Source: Spirosoma montaniterrae
GTDB lineage: Bacteria; Bacteroidota; Bacteroidia; Cytophagales; Spirosomataceae
DNA length: 64,000 nt
NCBI RefSeq assembly: GCF_001988955.1
Contig: NZ_CP014263.1
Location: 682,001-746,000, forward strand
Direction: 5' to 3'
The position numbers and the translations under genes are program-made. Below, piece after piece: positions 16,410 through 25,057 of this stretch; the first letter of the stretch is position 1; each line of letters opens with the position of its first letter. The notes beneath the pieces were generated by a model. That model was not told where the DNA came from and did not search any database. It saw nothing but the letters and a program-made list of their open reading frames with translations.

Positions 16410-16711
16410 ATGATTCTTTATAACACCACCTATAGCGTAGCCACCGATATTGCCCCGACTGGCTTCGCTGGATGAGAACCTTCTACCTGCCCGCTGTCAT
16501 GGCAACTGAATTGCCTACGGGCCACAAAATTCTGCGTTTGCTCACTGAGCTTGATAATGGGGGCGTTACCTACTCGGTTCAACTCAATTTCGCGACTATG
16601 GAAGACTACTTTACGTACCTCAACCGCCACGCCGACGCTATGCAGCAGCGCATTCATCACCGATTTGCCAATCAATACGTCTCGTTCGATACCCTGTTGG
16701 AAGAATTATAA
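16410..16711 (+). pseudogene. DUF4286 family gene with a one-base frameshift
   Basis: The reading from the ATG at 16410 (MILYNTTYSVATDIAP) stops at a TGA near 16473. The frame shifted by one base upstream of 16472 gives DWLRWMRTFYLPAVMATE and runs to 16711. Joined at the C-run at 16453-16456, the two parts make a protein of about 101 residues, the usual DUF4286 length, with the family's N-terminal MILYN and W-x-x-W-M pattern. One missing C explains everything. It may be a real recent mutation, an assembly error in a homopolymer, or, less likely, programmed frameshifting. The second half alone could start at the ATG at 16472. Confidence 0.75.
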
Positions 16712-16733
16712 GCAGGCACGGGTGGCTGCACCA

Positions 16734-19088
16734 TTACGTGGTTTTCGCGGCTGCTGCCCGTCGCTTATCAGTCATCGTTAACAGAAAAGCAGGAAGCAGG
16801 ATCAGGTTTGAGGCCATGCCCATCAGCAGGGTAATCGACACCAAAATGCCGAGCGCGACGGTCCCCTGAAACGTGGAGGCCGTAAAAATAGCGAAGCCTG
16901 CAAATAGAATGATAGCCGTGTAGAACATGCTCAGACCCGTATAGCGGATGGTGGCCGAGATAGCCTGTTCGAGCGTTTTGCGGCCATTTTTGAGTTCATC
17001 GCGGTATTTGGTGATGAAGTAAATGGTGCCGTCGGATGAGATACCGAAGGCGATGCTGAAGATCAGGATGGTTGAGGGTTTGAGGTTGATGCTGAAAAAA
17101 CCCATTAGCCCCGCCGTAACGATAAGCGGCACAATGCTCGGCAGAATTGCAACAAGGCTCAACCGAATGTCGCGGAGTAAAATTATCAGAATAATCGAAA
17201 TCAGGCCAATTGCCAGTAAGGTGCTTTCGGCAAGGTTTTGCAACAGATAATCATTGCCCTTCGTAAATACCACGCTGTTGCCTGTAATATGCACCTCATA
17301 CTGCTCACCAGCAGCCACACGTTGTTGGGTAACGCGGTCGATGTTAAAGATTGAATCAACTTTAGGTTGTAGTTCGGCCAGCAGTTGATTGGTACGAACT
17401 GTGCCAACGTCGGGCATCTGAAAGCTGACGCGGGTAAATTGCCGGGTGCTATCTAAATAGGCTTTAAATCGATTCTCGGAGCCTTTTAGCTGGGGCATGT
17501 AACTCCCTAATTTATTTAGTTCGAGTGCGCCGGGAAGGGCGTAATATTTAGGATCGCCCCCGCGATAGCCCTGGTAAAAAAACTTAATCGCTTCTACCAG
17601 CGACAGCGGACGCGTAAATTCACTGTATTTGCTGAATTCACGTTCGAGTAATCGAATTTTGGTCAGCGTCTGGGGTGTCAGCACCCGACCGGGCCGTTTG
17701 GCGTCGATACTCACTTCAAAGGGCATTACACCGTTGAAGCGGCTTTCGATAAACTTCAGATCGGTATAAATCGGATCGTTTTTGGGTAAGTCATCCACTA
17801 CGTAACCAATGACATTGATACGCAGTGCGCCAATAACAGAAATGCCTGTTACGATGGCGATGAACGCATAAATGGCTGTCCGGCGTGTACGTACCAAACG
17901 CTCGACCCAGGTTAAAAAGCCGTTGATTTTCCGGCGGTCCAAATGCCCGCGCTGTCTGGATGATGGGGCAGGTAAGTAGCTGAAAATTATCGGGATCAGA
18001 ATCAGCGAAACAATGTAGGTAGTCATAACACCGCAAGCCGCTACCAACCCGAATTGCAGCAGCAACGGGCTGCCGGTGAAGTAGAACACGAAAAAGCCAA
18101 TGCTTGTCGTAACGTTGGCGAAGAAGGTAGTTTCGCCCACTTTTTCGGTTGCCAGCCTTAGGGCTTCTACTTTTTCGCGCCCCCGGTTGAGTTCTTCGTG
18201 GTAGCGGTTGAGCAGGAAAATAGCGTTCGGAATGCCAATAACAATAATCAACGGCGGAATAAGCCCGGTCAGAATGGTGATCTCGTAACCAAATAAAACG
18301 ATGTAGCCTGTTACCCAGACCACACCGATGCCCACCACTACAGCCGCCACCAGCATAACGAGCAGCGACCGGAAAAAATAGAGCAGAATTAGTGATGTGA
18401 CCACGAATGCCAGTAACATAAATTTGGTTAATTCGCTGCTTACCTTCGCGGTGAACTCGGTGCGGATATAGGGCATTCCCGACAGATGAACGGAAAGGTT
18501 GTGCTTCGTACCGAACGAATCGGCTACGGCTTCTATATTACGCACGATAGCAATGCGATTTTTAGTGTTCAGTTGCTTCTGATCGAAGGTAATAGCCATC
18601 AGATGTGCCCGACCGGCACTGTCTTGCACAAGGCCCCGGTAAAACGGCAGGCGACTAATTTTTTCACGGAGACTATCGACCTCAGCCTGTGTGGCGGGCG
18701 GGCGCGGCACCAGCGGCACAATGCGGAACCGGCCCGCCGAATCGTCGCGAACAATATCATAAAGGTTGGCATTCGCCACTACGTCTTTAATACCCCCTAT
18801 AGCTTTAATGCGCTGATTTAGCCGATACCAGTCATTAAAAAACGGCAGCCGATACATACTATCGGTTTCGATGCCGATAACCATCACATTGCCGTCTTGC
18901 CCGAACTTACTCTTAAACACTTCGTAGCGTTGATATTCGGGGTCAGAAACGGGCAGGATTTTGGCTAATTCGTAGGAGAGTTTAACGCGGCTGGTCTGAT
19001 ACCCCATGAAGGCTGTGCCAAGCAACACAACGGCAACAAGGGGTAATCGATTCGCCAGAATAAAACGGGAAATCAGGTGCCAGAACAT
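16734..19088 (-). CDS. MMPL/RND superfamily exporter
   Basis: 784 residues with the RND layout: a first membrane helix (about 12-30), a large periplasmic loop, helices 2-6 in a sterol-sensing-domain-like block (about 220-375), helix 7 near 405-425, a second periplasmic loop, and helices 8-12 (about 630-775). Features include NRYHEELNRGREKVEALRLA and a matching cytoplasmic loop KYRDELKNGRKTLEQAI in the second half. MMPL-type proteins export lipids or hydrophobic molecules with the proton gradient; the cargo is unknown. No adaptor or outer-membrane partner is adjacent. Confidence 0.9.
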   Translation of the reverse strand: MFWHLISRFILANRLPLVAVVLLGTAFMGYQTSRVKLSYELAKILPVSDPEYQRYEVFKSKFGQDGNVMVIGIETDSMYRLPFFNDWYRLNQRIKAIGGIKDVVANANLYDIVRDDSAGRFRIVPLVPRPPATQAEVDSLREKISRLPFYRGLVQDSAGRAHLMAITFDQKQLNTKNRIAIVRNIEAVADSFGTKHNLSVHLSGMPYIRTEFTAKVSSELTKFMLLAFVVTSLILLYFFRSLLVMLVAAVVVGIGVVWVTGYIVLFGYEITILTGLIPPLIIVIGIPNAIFLLNRYHEELNRGREKVEALRLATEKVGETTFFANVTTSIGFFVFYFTGSPLLLQFGLVAACGVMTTYIVSLILIPIIFSYLPAPSSRQRGHLDRRKINGFLTWVERLVRTRRTAIYAFIAIVTGISVIGALRINVIGYVVDDLPKNDPIYTDLKFIESRFNGVMPFEVSIDAKRPGRVLTPQTLTKIRLLEREFSKYSEFTRPLSLVEAIKFFYQGYRGGDPKYYALPGALELNKLGSYMPQLKGSENRFKAYLDSTRQFTRVSFQMPDVGTVRTNQLLAELQPKVDSIFNIDRVTQQRVAAGEQYEVHITGNSVVFTKGNDYLLQNLAESTLLAIGLISIILIILLRDIRLSLVAILPSIVPLIVTAGLMGFFSINLKPSTILIFSIAFGISSDGTIYFITKYRDELKNGRKTLEQAISATIRYTGLSMFYTAIILFAGFAIFTASTFQGTVALGILVSITLLMGMASNLILLPAFLLTMTDKRRAAAAKTT

Positions 19089-19367
19089 GATAAGTGGGCG
19101 AGGTGCTACGCTGTTGTGGGTGTATTCGAAACGAACAGGGTGGCACAGCAGACATTGAGCAAATTTGCCCGCAAGTTACAAAAGAATTGGCTGGCACTGA
19201 TGTGAGTAATGCCGGTGAGCAGTGAATAAGAAAATTATGACTTCACGCATAAATCCATAATCCTGTAAATTCTATGTTAGTAATATAGCTTACTATTGCC
19301 TCTTCAGCGTATAATGCTTCCTGCTACTTCATGCCGGAAAGATTCTGTTGAGTTCTTTTTCAAGCAA

Positions 19368-20162
19368 ATGTCAGCCGTAGTAAAAGTTATTAAAAAAGTT
19401 TTGGGTATTGATCCCCAGCAGGGTGTTGAACCCCTTACCCAGATAGAATACATTGGTTCGGCCTATCACGGGTACTATGTTCCGCAGCATTTCCTGACGG
19501 GCGAGTCGGTTTGCTACTGTATTGGCGCTGGCGAAGACATATCGTTCGACACAGAACTCAAGGTTCGCTATGATGCACGGGTCTACATTTTCGATCCGAT
19601 GCCCGAAGGTATTCTTCACTTTCAGCAGTTACGTGCATTGGCACATACAGACCAACGGCTAACCATCCATGAAAAGAATCCGTTTACATATAGAATAACA
19701 CCCGATCAACTGGCCGACATTCAGTTTGTTGAAATAGGCGTTTGGGACCACAAAGGTGTTCTTAAGTTTTACGAGCCACCCCGCGAAGGCTACCCATCGC
19801 ACTCCGTGTATTTGTTTAAGGAATCAGGTAAATATATTGAAGCCCCGGTTGACCGGCTGTCGAACCTGATGAATCAATTGGGGCATACAGCGATTGACCT
19901 GGTCAAAATTGAAATAGAAGGAGCCGAATACACGGTGATCGACACTATTCTGGAAGATAAACTCGATGTAAAACTAATTCTGGTAGAGTTCGACGAAGTG
20001 CACAATGCCAAGGATAAACGATTCCATTACCGTATCCGAAAAACCTGTAACAAGCTCAAAAAAGCGGGCTATGTGCTGATTCACTCTACTGAATCGATGA
20101 AGCGTTCGTTTTTGCGCCGGGACGTATTCGATGCCCTGAAAGCACAAGAATCGGAGACATAA
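19368..20162 (+). CDS. FkbM family methyltransferase
   Basis: 264 residues from the ATG at 19368 (MSAVVKVIKKVLGID); the reading can be extended to 19296 without family support. The FkbM fold shows in SVCYCIGAGEDISFDTEL (SAM-binding loop, about 47-64), VYIFDPMP (acidic loop), FVEIGVWD, and the family signature VKIEIEGAEYTVID near residue 185. FkbM enzymes O-methylate sugars or other secreted-product moieties. No sugar cluster surrounds it, so the substrate is unknown. Confidence 0.85.
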   Translation: MSAVVKVIKKVLGIDPQQGVEPLTQIEYIGSAYHGYYVPQHFLTGESVCYCIGAGEDISFDTELKVRYDARVYIFDPMPEGILHFQQLRALAHTDQRLTIHEKNPFTYRITPDQLADIQFVEIGVWDHKGVLKFYEPPREGYPSHSVYLFKESGKYIEAPVDRLSNLMNQLGHTAIDLVKIEIEGAEYTVIDTILEDKLDVKLILVEFDEVHNAKDKRFHYRIRKTCNKLKKAGYVLIHSTESMKRSFLRRDVFDALKAQESET

Positions 20163-20202
20163 ACCGCTTTCCGGTAAACATCATGTCAGTACACAAACAA
20201 AA

Positions 20203-20229
20203 AGCACTTAACATTGCTGCTAAGTGCTT
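20203..20229 (-). terminator. terminator after tRNA-Asp
   Basis: On the minus strand, AAGCACTTA and TAAGTGCTT form a 9-bp stem 12 nt behind the tRNA, followed by TTTGTTTG. Confidence 0.75.
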
Positions 20230-20240
20230 CATTTTGAGTG

Positions 20241-20314
20241 CGGTCTGGACGGGACTCGAACCCGCGACCCCCTGCGTGACAGGCAGGTATTCTAACCAAC
20301 TGAACTACCAGACC
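20241..20314 (-). tRNA. tRNA-Asp (anticodon GTC)
   Basis: The minus strand folds as a standard 74-nt tRNA: acceptor GGTCTGG pairing with CCAGACC plus discriminator G, D-arm GTTCAGTTGGTTAGAAT, anticodon arm CCTGC-CTGTCAC-GCAGG with GTC in the loop, and T-arm with GGTTCGAGTCC. The CCA end is not encoded. It closely resembles E. coli tRNA-Asp. Confidence 0.97.
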
Positions 20315-20572
20315 AACTTTACGATTTGTTAACGTTGCCGTCTTCCTTAATCGTGGCACAAAAGTAGAGGATTCTGGCTGACTACGCAAGCCATGCCTCG
20401 AAAAAACTTTTTCCATTATCTGCCGAATGAGAAGAGATTGCTTGGAAATCAGGTGCTTTGTGACGAAAAAATTTTTTATACTGACGAATAGTTCATCATT
20501 TATTAACCACAATAGAATTAGGAATTGTCATTTCAGTGTTGTATCTTTCAAGAATAACAACCTTCCTCTGAC

Positions 20573-21115
20573 ATGCTTACATCGGAATCATATGTCGAAT
20601 TAGTAAACCGGGGTTATAGTCAGACCCGGCAGGAAGGGAGCCGGGCTTACCCTGTTGCCTGCTATGAGATATTTATGCTTAGCCGGGCACAACAACGAGC
20701 CAAACAGCGGGAAGTCATGTTGTTTCGGCAACTGACCGAGATTTTTGACTGGACCATGCCCCGTCGGCAGCGCAATGGCTACGTAAAAAAACTGGAAGCC
20801 GGGTTTACGTTCATATTAACCGATCTGTCGAAAACTATTCTGTGGACCAGCCAGAGTTTTCTGTCCATGACCGGCTACGCGCACGGCGAAGCCATTGGCC
20901 GCTCTCCCAGCATGTTACAAGGGCCTGATACCGACCCAAACGAAGTGGCGCGTATACGTGCCTCGCTCGACCGGGCCAATCCGGTGAAAGTGAGTTTGTT
21001 AAACTATCGTAAAAATGGTGAAGCTTACGCATGCCGCATTGCTATTGACCCGCTCTACAACAGCCAGGGTGAGTTGACGCACTTTCTGGCCGTTGAAAGC
21101 GAAATTAGTTATTAG
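20573..21115 (+). CDS. single-domain PAS protein, LOV-like but without the flavin cysteine
   Basis: 180 residues: about 65 residues of charged N-terminal helix (AQQRAKQREVMLFRQLTEIF), then one PAS domain to the C-terminus. The domain is close to LOV domains: SMTGYAHGEAIGRSPSMLQGP, LLNYRKNGEAY and LTHFLAVE. The photoactive Cys of LOV (GRNCRFLQ) is Pro here, the usual flavin Asn after the LNYRKxG strand is Cys, and the Gln of the last strand (FIGVQ) is Glu. Light sensing through a flavin adduct is therefore unlikely. There is no output domain, so it may act by binding a partner. Confidence 0.82.
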   Translation: MLTSESYVELVNRGYSQTRQEGSRAYPVACYEIFMLSRAQQRAKQREVMLFRQLTEIFDWTMPRRQRNGYVKKLEAGFTFILTDLSKTILWTSQSFLSMTGYAHGEAIGRSPSMLQGPDTDPNEVARIRASLDRANPVKVSLLNYRKNGEAYACRIAIDPLYNSQGELTHFLAVESEISY

Positions 21116-21206
21116 CAAACAGCCGTTTTTACACAGGAAAATGTTGACCGTATACGAAGCTTCTCAAACCTTTGGCTAATAATTTGTGGTTATAGTCATA
21201 CACACA

Positions 21207-22190
21207 ATGACTATGACACGTTTCTTACGCGCACTGCGCTGGGCCTTATTTACCATACTCATCGTTTCAGTTGGCTTGGTCGTGACCGCCTGGTTTGTTA
21301 ATTTTCGACAAACTGACCAGGAGCTGGCCGACGAGTTTCGCGACCAGTTGGTTCAGCCTGCTATCCAGCGCTACACTGTTAATGACCGAACGCTATCGGC
21401 TACTCCGCGTACGATTCGGTTTATGGAAACGCCCGCCCGCCCCGGTAAGCCTGTGGTGCTGTTTGTACATGGCGCACCCAGTTCGCTGTCGTTTTTCAAC
21501 GCCTTTTTCAAAGATACAACCTTGCTCAATCGGGCGCAGTTGGTGGCGGTTGACCGGCCCGGCTACGGATATTCCGATTTTGGCCGGGTCGAAACGTCCA
21601 TTGTGCGGCAGGCCAAACTGCTACAACCGCTTATCGACCGCTATAAAAGTGTTTCCTATCTGATGATTGTAGGATCGTCGTATGGCGGGTCAGTGGCTGC
21701 CCGGCTGGCAATGAATAACCCGGAACGCGTTGATCATGTGGTGTTTGTATCATCGGCACTGGGGCCGGGGCTGGAGCGTACTTACCCCATTAGCCATTGG
21801 ATCGATACGCCCTTGTTACGGTGGGGAGTGCCACCGTTGCTACGATTAGCCAACGACGAAAAATTGGCTCATCGGCGAGCGTTGGAAGCTATACTGCCCG
21901 ACTGGTCGAAAATTAGAGCGAACATAACCATGCTACATGGTCAGCGCGACGAACTGGTGTACCCAACAAACGTTTCGTTTGCCCAGAAGCAACTCACCAA
22001 TGCGCGGGTAAAGCAGTTTCTGCTACCCGAAAATAGACACGACATTGTGTTCAACAAGCGGGAGTACATGACTCAAATTCTGATTGATATTCTGACCAAA
22101 CGTGAGCTTAATCAGCCAGTCATGGCTTTGCAAACGGCTTATAACACTAATGCGGGCATCCAGAATACACCATCGCCGAGCCAGCGGTAA
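21207..22190 (+). CDS. membrane-anchored alpha/beta hydrolase
   Basis: 327 residues from the ATG at 21207 (another ATG is two codons later). An N-terminal membrane segment (about 10-30) is followed by the hydrolase fold: VVLFVHGAPSS, VDRPGYGYSD, the nucleophile elbow GSSYGGS, an acidic residue in LHGQRDELV and a late His in ENRHDIVF. It probably faces the periplasm. Its 3' end overlaps the convergent UbiA-like gene by 52 nt. Substrate unknown. Confidence 0.86.
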   Translation: MTMTRFLRALRWALFTILIVSVGLVVTAWFVNFRQTDQELADEFRDQLVQPAIQRYTVNDRTLSATPRTIRFMETPARPGKPVVLFVHGAPSSLSFFNAFFKDTTLLNRAQLVAVDRPGYGYSDFGRVETSIVRQAKLLQPLIDRYKSVSYLMIVGSSYGGSVAARLAMNNPERVDHVVFVSSALGPGLERTYPISHWIDTPLLRWGVPPLLRLANDEKLAHRRALEAILPDWSKIRANITMLHGQRDELVYPTNVSFAQKQLTNARVKQFLLPENRHDIVFNKREYMTQILIDILTKRELNQPVMALQTAYNTNAGIQNTPSPSQR

Positions 22191-22981
22191 CGTTCGTTTC
22201 GCAGGAAATAATCCGGGTACCGCTGAATGCCGTAGAGCGTCAGGCTCATCAGTCCTAACATAAGAGCCGACCGTTGGGCAAAACGGTCGTCGGTGAAAAA
22301 GCAGAGCGCGAAGCCAATAGCTATGGTGCCGAACGTGAGCCAGCGCAGGAGCGTATCACACCGACGTAGCCCCAATTCAGTAGCTAATGAAAACAGACCG
22401 GGAGTATTGGGCGCCAGACGCTGCCGTTCGCGGGTTTCCATCACGTCGAACAGAATCAGGTTCTGAAATGCAATTGCTGTAAATAGCAGAAACTGAACAA
22501 CTTCTGCTCCTTTCACCGAAGGTCGCTGCACCCAGACACTACCCCAGATGGCTACCGAATAGAGTACAGCCACCAGCGGCTCTTTCAACAGCAATGCCGG
22601 ATGACGCGCCGGTAGCCGGAAGACAGCCACTACGTAGGCCGCGCAGATTCCGCCCAGCACAATGCCGAACCGAACGACCTTGCCTGGTAAAAAAAACACC
22701 AGAATCAGGCCCAGCACGGCGGCCCCGGCCACTACACGCCAGAGCAGTGGAGCATATCGGCGATGAAATGCGTGGCGGGCTGTAGGTGGGTGGCCGGGCT
22801 TTTGCACATCGAGCAGCCGATCAACGGTATAAATAATAAATACGGCCAACGCCAGCACAATGGGCGTGGCCCAATGTACCGGTTCCACGTCAGACAGCCG
22901 GGTTGCCATCCGGTTCGATAGCACGGCTCCCAATACAACGGGGAAACTCAAATAATAGGCGTTGCGGATAGAACTAAGCAA
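22139..22981 (-). CDS. UbiA-like membrane protein
   Basis: 280 residues with about eight membrane helices. The region VFIIYTVDRLLDVQKPGHPPTA in the first loop corresponds to the aspartate-rich NDxxDxxxD motif of UbiA prenyltransferases but has fewer aspartates; a second loop has LILFDVMETRERQRLAP. This suggests a diverged UbiA-fold protein whose prenyltransferase activity is not certain. The MOSC gene is upstream on the same strand with a gap of 22 nt, and its 3' end overlaps the hydrolase gene. Confidence 0.7.
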   Translation of the reverse strand: MLSSIRNAYYLSFPVVLGAVLSNRMATRLSDVEPVHWATPIVLALAVFIIYTVDRLLDVQKPGHPPTARHAFHRRYAPLLWRVVAGAAVLGLILVFFLPGKVVRFGIVLGGICAAYVVAVFRLPARHPALLLKEPLVAVLYSVAIWGSVWVQRPSVKGAEVVQFLLFTAIAFQNLILFDVMETRERQRLAPNTPGLFSLATELGLRRCDTLLRWLTFGTIAIGFALCFFTDDRFAQRSALMLGLMSLTLYGIQRYPDYFLRNERYRWLGDGVFWMPALVL

Positions 22982-23003
22982 AGTGGTAAGTAGTAAACGG
23001 TAA

Positions 23004-23855
23004 TCAACTGAGGGAGGGCGCGGCCAGCCACGGGGTTATCTGCCGCACCACCGTTACGGATTGACCAACCCGCAACAAGCCACTTGTGTTAGGTTCGACC
23101 AGTACATTCTGACCAAACAGAATTTTGTGCTTCCATTGCCGGTAGCCCGCCAGCGTTTTCAGCGGTTCAGTTCCTTTCTGACCGGTGGCCGGGTCGATAG
23201 TGGTCAGTATGCAGCGGGCGCATGGCTTTACGCCGTACATATCCAGTTCGCCCACACGAAAATGCGCCCAGCTATCTTCGGCAAACGGCAAACTGCCACT
23301 CACAACGATGTTGGGCCGAAACCGCTCGATACCAATTGGTTCGGGCAGGCGTTGGTTGAGGTCATCGAGCGATGCCTGCCCGATTAGCAGATACGGGTAG
23401 CCATCGGCAAAGCTTACGGCATCGTCGGTATGGCGGGCATAGGTCAGGTCAATGGTTCGGCGGGTGCTGTCGGGCATAAACACCAGATGACAGGGTTTTC
23501 CGAGCACGTTGGTAAACCAGCGGTCGGCTTCGGCACCAACACGCACGGCGGATACGTTCTCGCTGTCCCAGATCGTTACTGGCAGCGTGGGCAGGCCAGT
23601 GGCGTCGGGTTCGAGAGCAAGCATTAGCCTGTCGGTGGGGCGATGCCGGTGCCAGACATAGAGCGTATCGCTCTCTATCGATACATCGATCAGGGCCATG
23701 TGCGGGTTGCTGCGCTGGGTGATGAATATGCCGTTGGGGTCAACGAGCATGAACCGGCGATCATGCTGAAATCCTTTGGCATCGACAACGGCTTCGTTTA
23801 CCGCAATGCCGCCAAGCGACTTAACCGGATAGAGGTAGAGGGCAGAGATTTGCAA
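23004..23855 (-). CDS. MOSC domain protein with N-terminal beta-barrel domain
   Basis: 283 residues. The N-terminal MOSC_N domain (about 1-120) begins ISALYLYPVKSLGGI; the MOSC domain (about 130-275) contains FRPNIVVSG, FRVGELDMYGVKPCARCILTTID and the conserved Cys in KPCARC that is thought to bind the molybdenum cofactor sulphur. Relatives are the mARC/YcbX-type molybdenum enzymes that reduce N-hydroxylated compounds; the exact reaction here is inferred only at family level. It lies between tsaD and the UbiA-like gene, all on the minus strand. Confidence 0.88.
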   Translation of the reverse strand: MQISALYLYPVKSLGGIAVNEAVVDAKGFQHDRRFMLVDPNGIFITQRSNPHMALIDVSIESDTLYVWHRHRPTDRLMLALEPDATGLPTLPVTIWDSENVSAVRVGAEADRWFTNVLGKPCHLVFMPDSTRRTIDLTYARHTDDAVSFADGYPYLLIGQASLDDLNQRLPEPIGIERFRPNIVVSGSLPFAEDSWAHFRVGELDMYGVKPCARCILTTIDPATGQKGTEPLKTLAGYRQWKHKILFGQNVLVEPNTSGLLRVGQSVTVVRQITPWLAAPSLS

Positions 23856-23865
23856 ACGGTGTAAA

Positions 23866-23946
23866 GTTATGAGGTTGACATAAAGTTGTAAAGTTACGGC
23901 TTGGGAGCCAACGGCGAAGCCAACTACACAACTTTATAACCTATAA
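23866..23946. repeat. imperfect inverted repeat at the tsaD 3' end
   Basis: Outer arms GTTATGAGGTT / AACCTATAAC and inner perfect arms ATAAAGTTGT (23880-23889) / ACAACTTTAT (23928-23937). The right arm runs into the last codons of tsaD, and the element ends just before the MOSC start. A terminator role is possible. Confidence 0.6.
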
Positions 23947-24939
23947 CTCCATACGTGGCATAGGGCTTATAGCCTGATCCGTAAATTCACCAGCTTCATA
24001 TTTGAACTGAGCCGCCATAGCAATCATAGCCGCATTATCGGTGCAGTATTCGAAACGGGGAATAAAAACCGTCCAGCCAAGTTCGTGGCCAGCCTGCGTG
24101 ACAGCCATACGCAGGCCGCTGTTGGCCGATACACCCCCGGCAATGGCAATCTGACTAATCCCGGTTTCGCGGGCAGCGCGTTTCAGTTTGGTCAGCAGCA
24201 TCTGCACGAGTGTGTGCTGAATGCTGGCGCAGATATTGGCAAGGTGTTGGTTGATGAAGTCGGGATTCTGCTTTGTATTATCGCGCAGAAAGTACATAAT
24301 GGCCGTTTTGATGCCGCTGAACGAAAAATCCAGACCGGGCATCTCACCCATTGGAAAGCGGTATGCCAGCGGATTGCCGTCTTTGGCGTAGCGATCAATG
24401 AGTGGTCCGCCGGGGTAGGGCAGACCCAGCAGTTTGGCCGATTTATCGAAGGCTTCACCAACGGCGTCGTCCTGCGTTTGGCCGATTACTGTCATCGTCA
24501 GTGGCCCATCAACGCGCACCAACTGCGTATGACCTCCGCTAACGGTAAGACACAGAAACGGAAATGCCGGGCGGGGTGCTTCAATGAAGTGCGCCAGAAT
24601 ATGTGCCTGCATATGGTTGACCTCGATGAGTGGAATATTGAGCCCGAGAGCCATTGCTTTGGCAAATGATGCTCCCACCAGCAGCGACCCCAGCAGCCCC
24701 GGCCCACGCGTAAACGCCACTGCCGATAGGTCACGTTTGGGAATACCTGCGTCGGCCAATGCTCGGTCAACTACCGGTAGAATGTGCTGTTGATGCGCCC
24801 GCGAAGCCAGTTCGGGTACTACACCCCCGTATTGCTCATGAATCAACTGGGTGGCAATAATATTGGAACGAATTTGGCCGTTGGCTAAGACTGCTGCCGA
24901 TGTTTCGTCGCAGGATGATTCAATTGCAACTATATTCAC
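23941..24939 (-). CDS. tsaD: tRNA N6-adenosine threonylcarbamoyltransferase
   Basis: 332 residues of the Kae1/TsaD family: VAIESSCDETSAAVL at the N-terminus, the metal-binding HMQAHILAH near residues 110-118, LTVSGGHTQLV, the phosphate loop PYPGGPLID, and IAGGVSANSGLR with CTDNAAMIA near the end. TsaD transfers the threonylcarbamoyl group to A37 of tRNAs that read ANN codons, with TsaB and TsaE, in the cytoplasm. Divergent from the TamB-like gene. Confidence 0.97.
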   Translation of the reverse strand: MNIVAIESSCDETSAAVLANGQIRSNIIATQLIHEQYGGVVPELASRAHQQHILPVVDRALADAGIPKRDLSAVAFTRGPGLLGSLLVGASFAKAMALGLNIPLIEVNHMQAHILAHFIEAPRPAFPFLCLTVSGGHTQLVRVDGPLTMTVIGQTQDDAVGEAFDKSAKLLGLPYPGGPLIDRYAKDGNPLAYRFPMGEMPGLDFSFSGIKTAIMYFLRDNTKQNPDFINQHLANICASIQHTLVQMLLTKLKRAARETGISQIAIAGGVSANSGLRMAVTQAGHELGWTVFIPRFEYCTDNAAMIAMAAQFKYEAGEFTDQAISPMPRMEL

Positions 24940-25057
24940 CGTAGAAACGAATTAATGTTCAATTTTGTAGCTTACATAAGGAAACTTACTGCTAAACCGT
25001 TCCAAAGAAGAATTGTCGAAGGAATAATCCTGAAACAAACCACTCTGTGAAACTTCT

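Noticed and set aside
24085..24669. 194-codon open frame opposite tsaD
   Set aside because: Entirely inside tsaD on the other strand; tsaD has full family motifs.
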